A stretch of DNA of 64,000 nucleotides from CAXMRP01 sp965216515 (GTDB lineage: Bacteria; Pseudomonadota; Alphaproteobacteria; Rhizobiales; Afifellaceae): positions 3,825,466-3,889,465 of the forward strand of contig OZ244173.1 of NCBI GenBank assembly GCA_965216515.1, written 5' to 3'. Of this stretch, positions 1 to 11,323 are shown piece after piece; position 1 is the stretch's first letter; every line of letters starts with the position of its first letter. The notes under the pieces are model-generated. The model had not been told where the DNA came from. It worked only from the letters and a program-made list of their open reading frames with translations, and made no database searches. A program made the position numbers and the translations under genes.

Positions 1-2
1 TG

Positions 3-1301
3 GCCCAGATGCTGGCCTTCACGCCGATCGCGTTCCTGGTGCTCATCGGCGTCGTGGAGGGGGTCAGCCCGTCGATGGAGGAAGCGGCCCAGACCTTGCG
101 GGCGGATTCGTGGACGACATTCTCCACCGTCTCCTTTCCGCTGATGCGGCCGGGCCTCGCCAATGCGTTTCTTCTCGGTTTCATCGAAAGCATGGCCGAT
201 TTCGGCAATCCTTTCGTGCTCGGCGGCAATTATGGTGTGCTGTCGACGGAAATCTTCTTTGCCATTGTCGGCGCCCAGAACGATCAGGGCGGCGCGGCCG
301 TGCTGGCGATCGTCCTTCTCGCTTTCACCCTGTCGGCCTTCTATGTCCAGCGGCGATGGGTGGGCAAGAAATCCTATGTCACGGTGACCGGCAAGGGCGA
401 TTCCGGTCTTCATGCCGCCTTGCCGCGCCGCCTGACATGGCTGATTTTCGCCATTGTCATTCCGTGGACCGCGATGATGCTGGTGATCTATTGCATGGTC
501 ATGTTCGGCGGTTTTGTGGAAACCTGGGGCCGCGATCATTCCTTTACATGGCGCCACTATGCCGACGCGTTTTCCGTGACCACCGGCGAGCACGGCCTGG
601 TGTGGAGCGGCGCGGCCTGGAATTCGTTCTGGACGACGATCTCCATTTCGGCGATCGCCGCACCGCTGACCGCCGCTGTCGGCCTGCTCACCGCCTATCT
701 TCTGGTCCGGCAGAAGTTTGCCGGCCGCCAGGCGTTCGAGTTCGGCACCATGCTGAGCTTCGCCATTCCGGGCACGGTGATCGGCGTCAGCTACATTCTG
801 GCCTTCAACGTTCCGCCGATCGAGATCACCGGCACCGGCATCATCCTCATTGTCTGTTTCATGTTCCGCAACATGCCGGTCGGCCTGCGCGCCGGCGTGG
901 CGGCGATGAGCCAGCTCGACCGCAACCTCGACGAGGCGTCCCTGACCCTGGGGGCAAACAGCTTCACCACCGTTCGCAAGGTTATCCTGCCGCTTCTCCG
1001 GCCCGCCATCGCCGCCGCGCTCGTTTTCAGTTTCGTCCGCGCCATCACGTCGATCAGCGCGGTGATCTTTCTCGTTTCCGCCGACTATCACATGGCGACC
1101 GCCTACATTATCGGCCGGGTGGAAAACGGTGACTACGGTCTGGCGATCGCCTATTCGTCTGTGCTGATTGTTGTCATGCTGGTCGCTGTCAGCCTGGTCC
1201 AGCTTGTCATCAGCCGGCGCAAACTGGGACGTCGCGCAGCGACACAAAAGCCGGCCGCGGCCGCAGGGGCAGGGCGCGGCGAACTGGGAGCAACGGCATG
1301 A
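3..1301 (+). CDS. ABC transporter permease, fused two-domain, 5'-truncated by window edge
   Basis: Inner-membrane permease of an FbpB/ThiP-like importer in which two permease domains sit in one polypeptide. The reading frame is open from base 3, so the true start lies upstream. The first in-frame ATG, at base 9, is internal, because the visible protein begins in the first domain. Two EAA loops that contact the ATPase are visible: EEAAQTLRADS near residue 24 and DEASLTLGANS near residue 309 (counted from that ATG). Each is followed by hydrophobic helices. The stop overlaps the start of the ATPase gene by four bases (ATGA), so the two are translationally coupled. Substrate (Fe3+, phosphonate or similar) cannot be decided because the binding protein lies outside the window. 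Confidence 0.88.
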   Translation, partial: AQMLAFTPIAFLVLIGVVEGVSPSMEEAAQTLRADSWTTFSTVSFPLMRPGLANAFLLGFIESMADFGNPFVLGGNYGVLSTEIFFAIVGAQNDQGGAAVLAIVLLAFTLSAFYVQRRWVGKKSYVTVTGKGDSGLHAALPRRLTWLIFAIVIPWTAMMLVIYCMVMFGGFVETWGRDHSFTWRHYADAFSVTTGEHGLVWSGAAWNSFWTTISISAIAAPLTAAVGLLTAYLLVRQKFAGRQAFEFGTMLSFAIPGTVIGVSYILAFNVPPIEITGTGIILIVCFMFRNMPVGLRAGVAAMSQLDRNLDEASLTLGANSFTTVRKVILPLLRPAIAAALVFSFVRAITSISAVIFLVSADYHMATAYIIGRVENGDYGLAIAYSSVLIVVMLVAVSLVQLVISRRKLGRRAATQKPAAAAGAGRGELGATA

Positions 1302-2386
1302 CCATAAAGAGCAATGCCGCACCGGTCCGGTTTGAAACCGTGACCAAGGCCTATGGCGAGGTGGTTGCCGTCGACGGAATCTCAATGGAGATCGCGCCGG
1401 GCGAACTGGTGACGCTTCTGGGCCCGAGCGGTTGCGGCAAGACCACGACGCTGAGGCTGATCGCCGGTCTGGAGATGGCCACGTCGGGGCAGATCTTCAT
1501 CGGCGATCTGGATGTCACCAGACTGCCCGCCACCGACCGCGACGTCTCCATGGTGTTTCAGTCCTATGCCCTTTTCCCCCACATGAGCGTCAGCGAAAAT
1601 GTTGCCTACGGCCTCAGGGTCAGCGGCGTGAAGAAGGCACAGGCCCGCCAGCGCAGCCAGGATGCGCTCGATCTGGTCGGCCTCGCCGATCTGGGCCGGC
1701 GCATGCCGAGCGAGCTTTCCGGCGGACAGCAGCAGCGTGTCGCCGTCGCCCGGGCCCTGGTGCTCGAACCGCAGGTCCTGCTCTTCGACGAACCGCTTTC
1801 CAATCTCGACGCCAAACTGCGCCGCCGCGTGCGCGAGGAAGTGCGCGAGATCCAGCAGAACCTGGCGCTGACCACGATCTACGTCACCCATGACCAGGAG
1901 GAGGCGCTGGCCGTCTCCGACCGGATCGTGGTGATGAAGAATGCGGCAATTGCCCAGGAGGGCACACCGCGGGAGCTTTACGAGCGGCCCGCCGACTCCT
2001 TTGTCGCCGACTTCATCGGCGATGCCAATATCGTCGACGCGGAGATCCTGTCGGTGAACGGCGAAACAGCGGAATTGTCCGTCGGCGGCTTGAAAATGAA
2101 CCTGCCCTGCCGCAACATCGGGCCCGGGCCTGTCCATGTCGCCATCCGGCCCGAAGCCATCCACCCGACGCTAGCGGGACAATCCGGCGCGGCCGGCGAC
2201 AGCGGATTGCCCGGCACCGTTCACAAGGCAACCTACCTTGGCAGCCACTTCGAATATACCATCGAGACCGCACTGGGCTCGCTGTTCGCCATCGACCCGC
2301 GCATCGACGCGCCGGTTCCGGCCGGCCAGCCGGTCGAGATCGCGCTGGCCCAGCGCGGTGTCACCATTATCGGGGATCCCGACTGA
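1298..2386 (+). CDS. ABC transporter ATP-binding protein, PotA/FbpC type
   Basis: ATPase that powers the upstream permease. All nucleotide-binding elements are intact: Walker A GPSGCGKTT at about 42-50, Q-loop glutamine near 88, signature LSGGQQQR at 140-147, Walker B VLLFDEP at 160-166 and switch histidine in VTHDQEE near 198. The remaining ~120 residues form the regulatory TOBE region typical of polyamine, iron and phosphonate importers. Length of 362 residues is normal. The start ATG overlaps the permease stop. The family assignment is firm; the transported substrate is not. Confidence 0.92.
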   Translation: MTIKSNAAPVRFETVTKAYGEVVAVDGISMEIAPGELVTLLGPSGCGKTTTLRLIAGLEMATSGQIFIGDLDVTRLPATDRDVSMVFQSYALFPHMSVSENVAYGLRVSGVKKAQARQRSQDALDLVGLADLGRRMPSELSGGQQQRVAVARALVLEPQVLLFDEPLSNLDAKLRRRVREEVREIQQNLALTTIYVTHDQEEALAVSDRIVVMKNAAIAQEGTPRELYERPADSFVADFIGDANIVDAEILSVNGETAELSVGGLKMNLPCRNIGPGPVHVAIRPEAIHPTLAGQSGAAGDSGLPGTVHKATYLGSHFEYTIETALGSLFAIDPRIDAPVPAGQPVEIALAQRGVTIIGDPD

Positions 2387-2478
2387 TCCGGAATTGCCGC
2401 GTCCGTTTTGCCGCGGATCCGCCGGCAACCTGATGTTCCGGCTGCCGCGCCGCGGCGACCGACCGGGATAGGCCGACA

Positions 2479-2907
2479 ATGATCAGAAAATATGAAAAGG
2501 CGGACTTGGACACGCTGTTGTCGATCTGGCGCGCGGCCAGCGAGCTGGCCCAACCGTTCCTGAGCAAGGAATTCGTGGCCCGCGAGACGGAATATCTGAG
2601 GACCGTCTACTTCCCCATGGCGCGGACCTGGGTGGCGGAGGACGGCGGGACGCCGGTCGGTTTCATCACCCTCATCGAGGATGAGATTGCCGGGCTGTTT
2701 GTCCATCCCGACGCCCACGGGCGCGGGATCGGCCGGGACCTGGTGGACTACGTCGTCGGGCTGAAAGGCACGTTGCGGGCCGAGGTCTTTGACAGGAACA
2801 CTGTCGGGCGCCGCTTTTACCGGCGCCTTGGCTTCATGGAAACCGGCCGCTACGTACACAAGGCGTCCGGCGAACTGACCATCAAGCTGGTGTTGCCTTC
2901 CCGGTAA
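2479..2907 (+). CDS. GNAT family N-acetyltransferase (YjaB-like)
   Basis: Small single-domain acetyltransferase of 142 residues. The acetyl-CoA pyrophosphate-binding segment VHPDAHGRGIGRDLV (about 76-89) fits the Q/RxxGxG/A rule. It is followed by the conserved RFYRRLGF beta-bulge region, which in this family precedes the last strand. It starts 92 bases after the ABC ATPase, in the same direction, without overlap, so it may be read from the same transcript. The acceptor substrate cannot be inferred from sequence. The space to the next gene (convergent) holds short GC-rich direct repeats built on GGCCCGGATCC. Confidence 0.85.
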   Translation: MIRKYEKADLDTLLSIWRAASELAQPFLSKEFVARETEYLRTVYFPMARTWVAEDGGTPVGFITLIEDEIAGLFVHPDAHGRGIGRDLVDYVVGLKGTLRAEVFDRNTVGRRFYRRLGFMETGRYVHKASGELTIKLVLPSR

Positions 2908-3016
2908 GGGCGCGGTCGACGCCGCCGGCCCGGGTCCGCCGGCCCGGATCCGGCCCGGATCCGCCGGTTGCCGGGCCTGGTCTTTGCCCGGCAGGGACTT
3001 TGCCAAACCGCGCGGT

Positions 3017-3898
3017 TCAGATCACACCGCTGATCCAGTGAACGAATTTTTCCAGCGGCGGTTTGGCGGGCGGCGCGTCCGGCCACACGAGATAATAGTC
3101 GCCCGATGCCTTCACCGGATCGCCGAACGCGCAGACCAGCCGGCCGGCCGCGATCTCGCTTTGGGCCAGATAGGTCGGCAGGATTGCCACGCCCAGTTCA
3201 TGGATGGCGGCCTGTGCCATCGTCGAAAACTGGTCGAACAGCATCCCCCGCAGATTGTCGGTTTTCTGCCCGTGATGTTCGAACCAGTCTTTCCAGGCCC
3301 CCGGCCGGGTTTCCAGATGCAGGAGCGGCATCTCCAGCAACTGGCCGGCGGATCGCGGCGGCGATCCGGGCAGCGTCGGCGCGCACACCGGCACGACATG
3401 CTCCTCGGCGATATGCAGATAGTTCACGCCCTGCCAGTCGCGGCCGCCATAGTGAATGGCCGCATCGAACTCCTCGCGGGCGAAATCGATCGGCCGCAGC
3501 CGCGAGGACAGATTGACCGTGACATCCGGGCAGGCGGTTGCAAACAGGCGCAGCCTCGGGGCCAGCCAGTGCATGCCGAAGGCCGGCAGGATGGCGATGT
3601 TCAGGCTGCCGCCGGTTGGATTGGCCTTCAGTTTGATAAAGGCCCGGGAGAGGTCGCGCAGGCACGCCCGCACCGTGTCGCAATAGTCATGGGCGGCCGG
3701 CGTCGGTTTCATACGGGCGCCCTCCCGCAGCACCAGCGGCATACCCAACTGGCCCTCCAGAACCTTGATCTGCCGGCTGACCGCGCTGTGGGTGAGCGAC
3801 AGTTCCGCCGCCGCCGCCGACGCGCTGCCCAGCCTGTCGACGGCTTCCAGGGCGAGCAGGGAACTGATCGACGGAAGATATCGTCGTGGCGCGAACAT
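3017..3898 (-). CDS. LysR-type transcriptional regulator (GcvA-like)
   Basis: Regulator of 293 residues with an N-terminal winged helix-turn-helix (about 7-66, recognition region LTHSAVSRQIKVLE) and a C-terminal periplasmic-binding-like effector domain. It is transcribed divergently from gcdH, with a 405-base space between the two starts. This is the usual arrangement for a LysR protein that controls the neighbouring operon, so it is the probable regulator of the lysine/glutarate genes. The inducer is unknown; glutaryl-CoA, glutarate or 2-aminoadipate are reasonable guesses from context only. Confidence 0.9.
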   Translation of the reverse strand: MFAPRRYLPSISSLLALEAVDRLGSASAAAAELSLTHSAVSRQIKVLEGQLGMPLVLREGARMKPTPAAHDYCDTVRACLRDLSRAFIKLKANPTGGSLNIAILPAFGMHWLAPRLRLFATACPDVTVNLSSRLRPIDFAREEFDAAIHYGGRDWQGVNYLHIAEEHVVPVCAPTLPGSPPRSAGQLLEMPLLHLETRPGAWKDWFEHHGQKTDNLRGMLFDQFSTMAQAAIHELGVAILPTYLAQSEIAAGRLVCAFGDPVKASGDYYLVWPDAPPAKPPLEKFVHWISGVI

Positions 3899-4303
3899 GT
3901 GAGTTTTCCTCCAGATCTGTCAACCGAATATCAATACCGAAAGTCCTGAAAATCAAGTAATCAGTCTGGCAGGCATCCGATTGATGCACATCTGACTGTG
4001 ACAGGAACGAACAGGCATGGCAGGTTTCGCCGCGCCCGCTGCGGCGGCGTTCCGGAGGTGCCGGATCCCGCCGGGCGGCCCGTGCGGCCGGTGCCGCCGC
4101 GCGGCGCTGCCGCCGGCCGCTGACGGGCGGATTGCGTTCGATGCCGGGATTTGCGACCGGTTGCCGGGAGAAAACGGTATGGTGACACGGCCCGGCCGCG
4201 CATTTCGGTTGTCCGGTCCGGTTGGCCGGTCGTTTACCTGGTCCGACAGGGCGGCGACCGGTGGCCTGATCCGTATCGGGAATGTACAGGAAAGGATTTC
4301 GCG
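3899..4303. other. Divergent intergenic region between LysR gene and gcdH
   Basis: About 400 bases with no convincing coding capacity. It should contain the promoters of both divergent genes and the LysR binding site. A good ribosome-binding sequence (AGGAAAGGA, about 4288-4296) precedes the gcdH ATG at 4304. A longer in-frame start at 4151 would add 51 low-complexity residues unlike the family, so I rejected it. Confidence 0.5.
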
Positions 4304-5506
4304 ATGAGCAATGGCCACGGCCCCTCCCTGTCTGCCTTTGACTGGTCCGACCCGTTCCGGATCGACGATCAGCTGGCCGAGGACGAGCGCATGCTGCGCG
4401 ATGCGGCGCACGCATTCGCGCAGGACCGGTTGCAGCCCCGTGTGACGGCCGCCTACGCCGATGAGCGCGTTGAGCCGGAGGTCTTCGCCGAGATGGGCCG
4501 GGCCGGCCTGCTGGGCGTGAACATTCCCGAGGAGTTTGGCGGCCTGGGCGCCGGCTACGTGACCTACGGGCTGGTGGCGCGCGAGATCGAGCGCGTCGAT
4601 TCCGGCTACCGGTCAATGATGAGCGTGCAGTCTTCGCTGGTCATGTATCCCATCCATGCCTACGGCTCCGACGCGCAGCGCCACAAATACCTGCCGAAGC
4701 TGGCCTCCGGGGAATGGATCGGCTGTTTCGGTCTGACCGAACCGGATGCCGGCTCCGATCCCGGCGCGATGAAGACCACGGCGGAAAAGACCGGCGACGG
4801 CTACCGGCTGACCGGATCGAAGATGTGGATCAGCAATTCGCCGATTGCCGATGTGTTCGTCGTGTGGGCCAAATCCCCGGCCCATGACGGCCAGATCCGC
4901 GGGTTCGTTCTGGACAAGGGGGCGAAAGGCCTGTCGGCGCCGAAAATCACCGGCAAGCTGTCGCTGCGCGCCTCGGTCACCGGCGAGATCGTTCTCGAGG
5001 GCGTCGAAGTCGGCGAAGAGGCGTTGCTGCCGGATGCACAGGGCCTGAAGGGTCCGTTCGGCTGCCTCAACCGGGCCCGCTACGGCATCGCCTGGGGCGT
5101 GATGGGCGCGGCGGAATTCTGCTGGCACGCGGCCCGCCAATACGGGCTCGACCGCAGGCAGTTCGGCCGGCCCCTGGCGCAGACCCAGCTTTATCAGAGG
5201 AAGCTCGCCGACATGCAGACCGAGATCGCGCTCGGATTGCAGGCGGCGCTGCGCATCGGCCGCCTGATGGACGCCGGCAACGCCGCGCCGGAGATGATTT
5301 CCCTGGCCAAGCGCAACAATTGCGGCAAGGCGCTCGATATCGCGCGGGCCGCCCGTGACATGCACGGCGGCAACGGCATTTCGGAGGAGTTCCACGTCTT
5401 CCGGCACATGGCCAACCTGGAAACGGTCAACACCTATGAAGGCACCCATGACGTGCATGCGCTGATCCTCGGCCGGGCGCAAACCGGCTTGCAGGCGTTT
5501 TTCTGA
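4304..5506 (+). CDS. gcdH: Glutaryl-CoA dehydrogenase
   Basis: FAD-dependent acyl-CoA dehydrogenase of 400 residues that oxidises and decarboxylates glutaryl-CoA to crotonyl-CoA, the step joining lysine and tryptophan degradation to beta-oxidation. The full acyl-CoA dehydrogenase fold is present: N-terminal helical domain, beta-domain with CFGLTEPDAGSDP (about 144-156), and C-terminal helical domain ending TYEGTHDVHALILGRA. The glutamate of that last motif (about 379) is the expected catalytic base. N-terminal residues DPFRIDDQLAEDERMLRD resemble GcdH rather than short-chain dehydrogenases. It is first in a four-gene operon; the next gene starts eight bases after its stop. Confidence 0.93.
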   Translation: MSNGHGPSLSAFDWSDPFRIDDQLAEDERMLRDAAHAFAQDRLQPRVTAAYADERVEPEVFAEMGRAGLLGVNIPEEFGGLGAGYVTYGLVAREIERVDSGYRSMMSVQSSLVMYPIHAYGSDAQRHKYLPKLASGEWIGCFGLTEPDAGSDPGAMKTTAEKTGDGYRLTGSKMWISNSPIADVFVVWAKSPAHDGQIRGFVLDKGAKGLSAPKITGKLSLRASVTGEIVLEGVEVGEEALLPDAQGLKGPFGCLNRARYGIAWGVMGAAEFCWHAARQYGLDRRQFGRPLAQTQLYQRKLADMQTEIALGLQAALRIGRLMDAGNAAPEMISLAKRNNCGKALDIARAARDMHGGNGISEEFHVFRHMANLETVNTYEGTHDVHALILGRAQTGLQAFF

Positions 5507-5514
5507 GGCCGGAC

Positions 5515-7712
<2,198 letters not shown>

Positions 7713-7716
<4 letters not shown>

Positions 7717-8756
7717 CGACGGCCGTCGTGATCTGCCCGGGCCGGGGCACCTACACCAGGGCGGAACTGGGCTACCTGGCGCGCCATTTCCCCGACGACA
7801 GCCTGCTGGCGGCCTTTGATGCACAGCGTCGCGGCTTGGATCAGCCGACGCTCAGCGATCTGGATGGTGCCGCCCGCTTTTCCGTTGCCCGCCACACCAG
7901 GGGCGACAATGCGTCCGCGCTGATCTATGCGGCGACACTGGGTGATTTTCTGTCGATCGATCGCAACCGGATCGAGATCGTCGCGGTTACCGGCAATTCC
8001 ATGGGTTGGTATTCGGCGCTCGCCTGCGGCGGCGCCTTGTCGCCGGAAGACGGATTTTTCCTCGCCAACACCATGGGCACGCGGATGCAGGCCGCCCTGA
8101 TCGGCGGCCAGCTTGTCTATCCCTTCGTCGGCGAGGACTGGCGGCCGGACCGCGAGCGGCGCAACGCGCTGCTGGCGCTGGTCGACGATATCGCCGGCAG
8201 ACCCGGCCACATCCTGCGGCGCTCCATCGATCTCGGCGGCATGCTTGTTCTTGCCGGCAACGAGGCCGGACTTGCCGCTTTCCAGGCGACCGTCGAACCC
8301 CTCCAGGACCGGTTCCCGCTGCGGCTTGGCAACCACGCCGCCTTTCACACGCCCCTGCAGGCGCCGGTGGCGGAGGAGGGCCGGGCGGCGATACCCGCGG
8401 ACCTGTTCGGCCAGCCCGAACTGCCGCTCATCGACGGCCGCGGCGCCATCTGGTGGCCGGCGGCGTGCGACACCCATGCCTTGTGGGCCTACACGCTGGG
8501 CGACCAGGTGACGCAGCCTTACGACTTTACCGGCGCCATCACCGTTGCCGCACGCGAATTCGCGCCCGATCTGTTCATCGTCACCGGACCGGGCACGACA
8601 CTGGGCGGGGCGGTCGCCCAGTCGCTGATCCTTGCCGATTGGTGCGGCATGGGCAGCAGGGACGCGTTTCGGGTACGCCAGGACACCGCGCCGCTTCTGG
8701 CTTCGATGGCGATGCCGGAACAGCGCGCCAATCTGATCAAAGGAAAGAAAACATGA
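7713..8756 (+). CDS. FabD-like acyltransferase (malonyl-CoA:ACP transacylase fold)
   Basis: Protein of 347 residues with the acyl-transferase fold. The nucleophile elbow is GNSMGW with Ser96, instead of the usual GHSxGE of FabD, and the partner histidine is probably His212 in AFHTPLQ. The serine and histidine dyad is therefore kept, but the residues flanking the serine differ. A C-terminal extension ends in GKKT. The ATG overlaps the E1 stop (ATGA) and its own stop overlaps the next ATG, so it is an integral member of the operon. Fatty-acid synthesis genes are absent here, so an acyl-CoA handling role in lysine breakdown is more likely than FabD function; this is inference. Confidence 0.78.
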
Positions 8757-10255
8757 CCCACGATGATTGCCTCGCGGCGGCGGATCTGACGCCGGCCGAA
8801 CTGGGCGGCGGAACGCTGGCCGTCCACTCGCCGATCGATGGCGCCCAGGTGGCCCGGGTGCGGGAAACCGGCCCGGCCGATATGCCGGCCGTGATCGCCC
8901 GGGCGCAGGCCGCCTTTCAGGCCTGGCGCAAGGTGCCGCCGCCGCGGCGCGGCGAGCTTGTCCGCCTGCTGGGCGAGGAACTGCGCGCCGCCAAGGCGCA
9001 ACTTGGCGACCTCGTTACCCTGGAAGCCGGCAAGATCACGTCGGAAGGTCTCGGCGAAGTGCAGGAAATGATCGACATCTGCGACTTCGCCGTCGGCCTG
9101 TCGCGCCAGCTCTATGGTCTGACGATCGCCTCCGAACGGCCCGGCCACCGGATGATGGAGACCTGGCATCCCCTGGGGCCGTGCGGCGTGATCACCGCAT
9201 TCAATTTCCCTGTCGCCGTGTGGGCGTGGAATGCGGCGCTGGCGCTCGTTTGCGGCGATCCGGTGATCTGGAAACCCTCCGAGAAGACGCCGCTGACGGC
9301 ACTGGCGACGATGAAGATCATGGCCCGCGCGCTGGCCCGGTTCGGCGGCGATGCGCCCGACGGGCTGGTCCAGCTTGTCATCGGCGGCGCCGACGTCGGC
9401 GCGGCGCTCGTTTCCTCGCCGGATGTGCCGATCATTTCGGCGACCGGTTCGACGCGCATGGGGTCCGTCGTCGGGCCGAAGGTGCTGGCCCGCTGGGGCC
9501 GGCCGATCCTGGAGCTGGGTGGCAACAACGCCATGATCGTCGCGCCGTCCGCCGACATCGACATGGCGGTGCGGGCCATCGTCTTCTCCGCCGTGGGAAC
9601 CGCCGGCCAGCGTTGCACCACGTTGCGCCGCGTCATCGCCCACAAGGCGATCCGCGGCGATCTCGTCACCCGGCTTGCCAGGGTCTATTCCGGCCTGCCG
9701 ATCGGTGATCCGCGGCAGCAAAAGACCCTTGTCGGGCCGCTGATCGACGGCGATGCAAGCGCGCGTATGGGCGCGGCGCTCCAGACCGCCAAGGCGGCCG
9801 GTGCCGTTGTCCACGGCGGCAACCCGGTCACGTCCGGCGTGCCCCGGGGCGGCGCCTATGTTGAACCGGCGATCGTCGAGATGCCGGAGCAGACCGACAT
9901 CGTGCGCACAGAAACCTTCGCCCCCATCCTCTATGTGCTGGAATATGAGACGCTGGAGGAGGCCATCGCGCTTCAAAACGGCGTGCCGCAGGGGCTTTCC
10001 TCCTGCATCTTCACGCTGGATCTGCGTGAGGCGGAGACCTTTCTGTCCGATGTCGGGTCCGATTGCGGCATCGCCAACGTCAATATCGGGCCGTCCGGCG
10101 CGGAGATCGGCGGTGCCTTCGGCGGCGAAAAGGAAACCGGCGGCGGCCGCGAGAGCGGGTCCGACGCCTGGAAGGGATATATGCGCCGGCAGACCAACAC
10201 CGTGAACTATTCCGCCGAGATGCCGCTGGCCCAGGGGGTCCGGTTCGACATCTGA
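8753..10255 (+). CDS. amaB: ALDH7-type aldehyde dehydrogenase (aminoadipate semialdehyde / piperideine-6-carboxylate dehydrogenase)
   Basis: NAD-dependent aldehyde dehydrogenase of 500 residues with intact catalytic groups: Asn151 in TAFNFPVA, Lys174 in IWKPSEK, Glu254 in LELGGNNAMIV and nucleophile Cys288 in GTAGQRCTT. The GGNNA signature and overall sequence are those of family 7 (antiquitin/AmaB), which oxidises 2-aminoadipate semialdehyde (or its cyclic form) to 2-aminoadipate. With GcdH and a 2-oxoacid dehydrogenase E1 this completes the logic of lysine degradation. It has an AGGAAAG ribosome site inside the previous gene and an ATGA overlap. Its last codons and stop are the first copy of a 25-bp triplicated repeat. 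Confidence 0.9.
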   Translation: MTHDDCLAAADLTPAELGGGTLAVHSPIDGAQVARVRETGPADMPAVIARAQAAFQAWRKVPPPRRGELVRLLGEELRAAKAQLGDLVTLEAGKITSEGLGEVQEMIDICDFAVGLSRQLYGLTIASERPGHRMMETWHPLGPCGVITAFNFPVAVWAWNAALALVCGDPVIWKPSEKTPLTALATMKIMARALARFGGDAPDGLVQLVIGGADVGAALVSSPDVPIISATGSTRMGSVVGPKVLARWGRPILELGGNNAMIVAPSADIDMAVRAIVFSAVGTAGQRCTTLRRVIAHKAIRGDLVTRLARVYSGLPIGDPRQQKTLVGPLIDGDASARMGAALQTAKAAGAVVHGGNPVTSGVPRGGAYVEPAIVEMPEQTDIVRTETFAPILYVLEYETLEEAIALQNGVPQGLSSCIFTLDLREAETFLSDVGSDCGIANVNIGPSGAEIGGAFGGEKETGGGRESGSDAWKGYMRRQTNTVNYSAEMPLAQGVRFDI

Positions 10256-10305
10256 CCAGGGGGTTCGGTTCGACATCTGACCGGGGGGTTCGGTTCGACA
10301 TCTGA
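10231..10305. repeat. 25-bp tandem repeat, three copies, spanning the amaB stop codon
   Basis: Three head-to-tail copies of a 25-base unit at 10231-10255, 10256-10280 and 10281-10305, differing by only one or two bases. Each contains GGTTCGACATCTGA, so each ends in a TGA; the first copy encodes the natural C-terminus VRFDI-stop. Because 25 is not a multiple of three, the extra copies are out of frame with the gene and untranslated. Confidence 0.97.
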
Positions 10306-10398
10306 ATGGTGTCGCGACCAAATGCCGGGCGGGCCGGTTCCGTCGTGCCCCGGCGACCGCCCGGACCCGTTCCGGCCCGGTCGCGGGGCAGTGGCGTG

Positions 10399-11085
10399 TC
10401 AGGCCCCGGACATGGCGTCCAGGACCTCCCGTTCGCTGCGCACAAGGTTTTGCAGGGCCTCCGCCTCCGCCTGCTGTCCGTCGCCGGTTTTCATGGCCTC
10501 CAGGATCTCCCGGTGGCCGTGCTGCCATGTCTGCGACAAGTCGTGGCGGTTTATCGAAAAATAGAGGTACCGCGTCGACGCATCGAGCAGCTGCCCGCCC
10601 CATTTTTCAAGGCGCGGATTTCCCGACGCCCTCAGGATTGCCGCGTGAAAATCGCGGTTCGCCATGAGGAACGCGAACTCCTGCTCCACATTGCCGCGTT
10701 CGTAGGCGACGCGGCATTTCCGGTCGAGTTCGCGCAGTTGCGCCAGGTTGGCTTTGCCGGTGGCCATCCGGGCGGCGACCGGCTCGAGGAGTTTCCGCAG
10801 TTGGAAGATCTGATGGGCCTCCTCCAGGGTGACCGGACTCACCCGGTGAATCCGCCGCGGTGCGGAGACGACAAATCCCTCGTGCGCAAGCCTGCGCAGG
10901 GCACTTCTGACCGACGCTTTCCCGAAACCGTAATGGTCGCTCAGTTTGGTTTCCGATACCTTCGAGCCCGGCTCCAGCCGCAGCGTGATGATGTCGAACT
11001 TCAAGCGTTCGTAGGCCTGGTCGAGCAGCAACTCCGGGGTCGGGCTGCCCGTGTTTTCGCCGTCCCGGTCCATTGATGAGGTCAT
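10399..11085 (-). CDS. GntR-family regulator, FadR/FCD subfamily
   Basis: Regulator of 228 residues: N-terminal GntR winged helix (KVSETKLSDHYGFGKASVRSALRRL region) followed by an all-helical FCD effector domain with NRDFHAAI and QHGHREILEAM, the segments that supply metal and ligand contacts. I chose the ATG at 11085; an upstream in-frame extension to 11322 would run through the palindromic operator and into the neighbouring promoter. It faces away from the PLP-enzyme gene, and the shared space contains a perfect 18-bp palindrome, so it probably controls both itself and the downstream accessory genes. The effector is unknown. Confidence 0.87.
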   Translation of the reverse strand: MTSSMDRDGENTGSPTPELLLDQAYERLKFDIITLRLEPGSKVSETKLSDHYGFGKASVRSALRRLAHEGFVVSAPRRIHRVSPVTLEEAHQIFQLRKLLEPVAARMATGKANLAQLRELDRKCRVAYERGNVEQEFAFLMANRDFHAAILRASGNPRLEKWGGQLLDASTRYLYFSINRHDLSQTWQHGHREILEAMKTGDGQQAEAEALQNLVRSEREVLDAMSGA

Positions 11086-11201
11086 TTGTGTGCTTTCGAG
11101 CCGGTGCTGCCTGGTCCCGCCTGGGTTCAGGCATTTCTGCCAGTGGATATGCGCCAGTGTGACCGCCCGCCCATGTGCTTGACAAGCGATGCGGCTCATG
11201 G

Positions 11202-11219
11202 AATTTGACATGTCAAATT
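11202..11219. promoter_or_regulatory. Palindromic operator, likely GntR site
   Basis: AATTTGACATGTCAAATT is a perfect 18-bp inverted repeat placed between the GntR gene and the PLP-enzyme gene. The position and symmetry fit an operator for the adjacent dimeric FCD-GntR protein. A related half-site, AAAATTTGAATTGG, occurs near 12657 just before the PanB-like gene. Confidence 0.65.
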
Positions 11220-11323
11220 TGACGCTCTTTGACGGCGCATGGCTTTCGGCCGGCCGGATGAGGGGCGCGGACATCTTCAATGGCGCCGCTTGCTTTCGCC
11301 GCGCCGGAAAGGCCCAAAGCAAA

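Noticed and set aside
8519..10603. Very long open frame on the minus strand (694 codons) opposite the aldehyde dehydrogenase gene
   Set aside because: It mirrors amaB codon by codon, is rich in Arg/His/Gly/Ala, has no recognisable domain and runs through the GntR gene. It is a by-product of high GC content in third positions.
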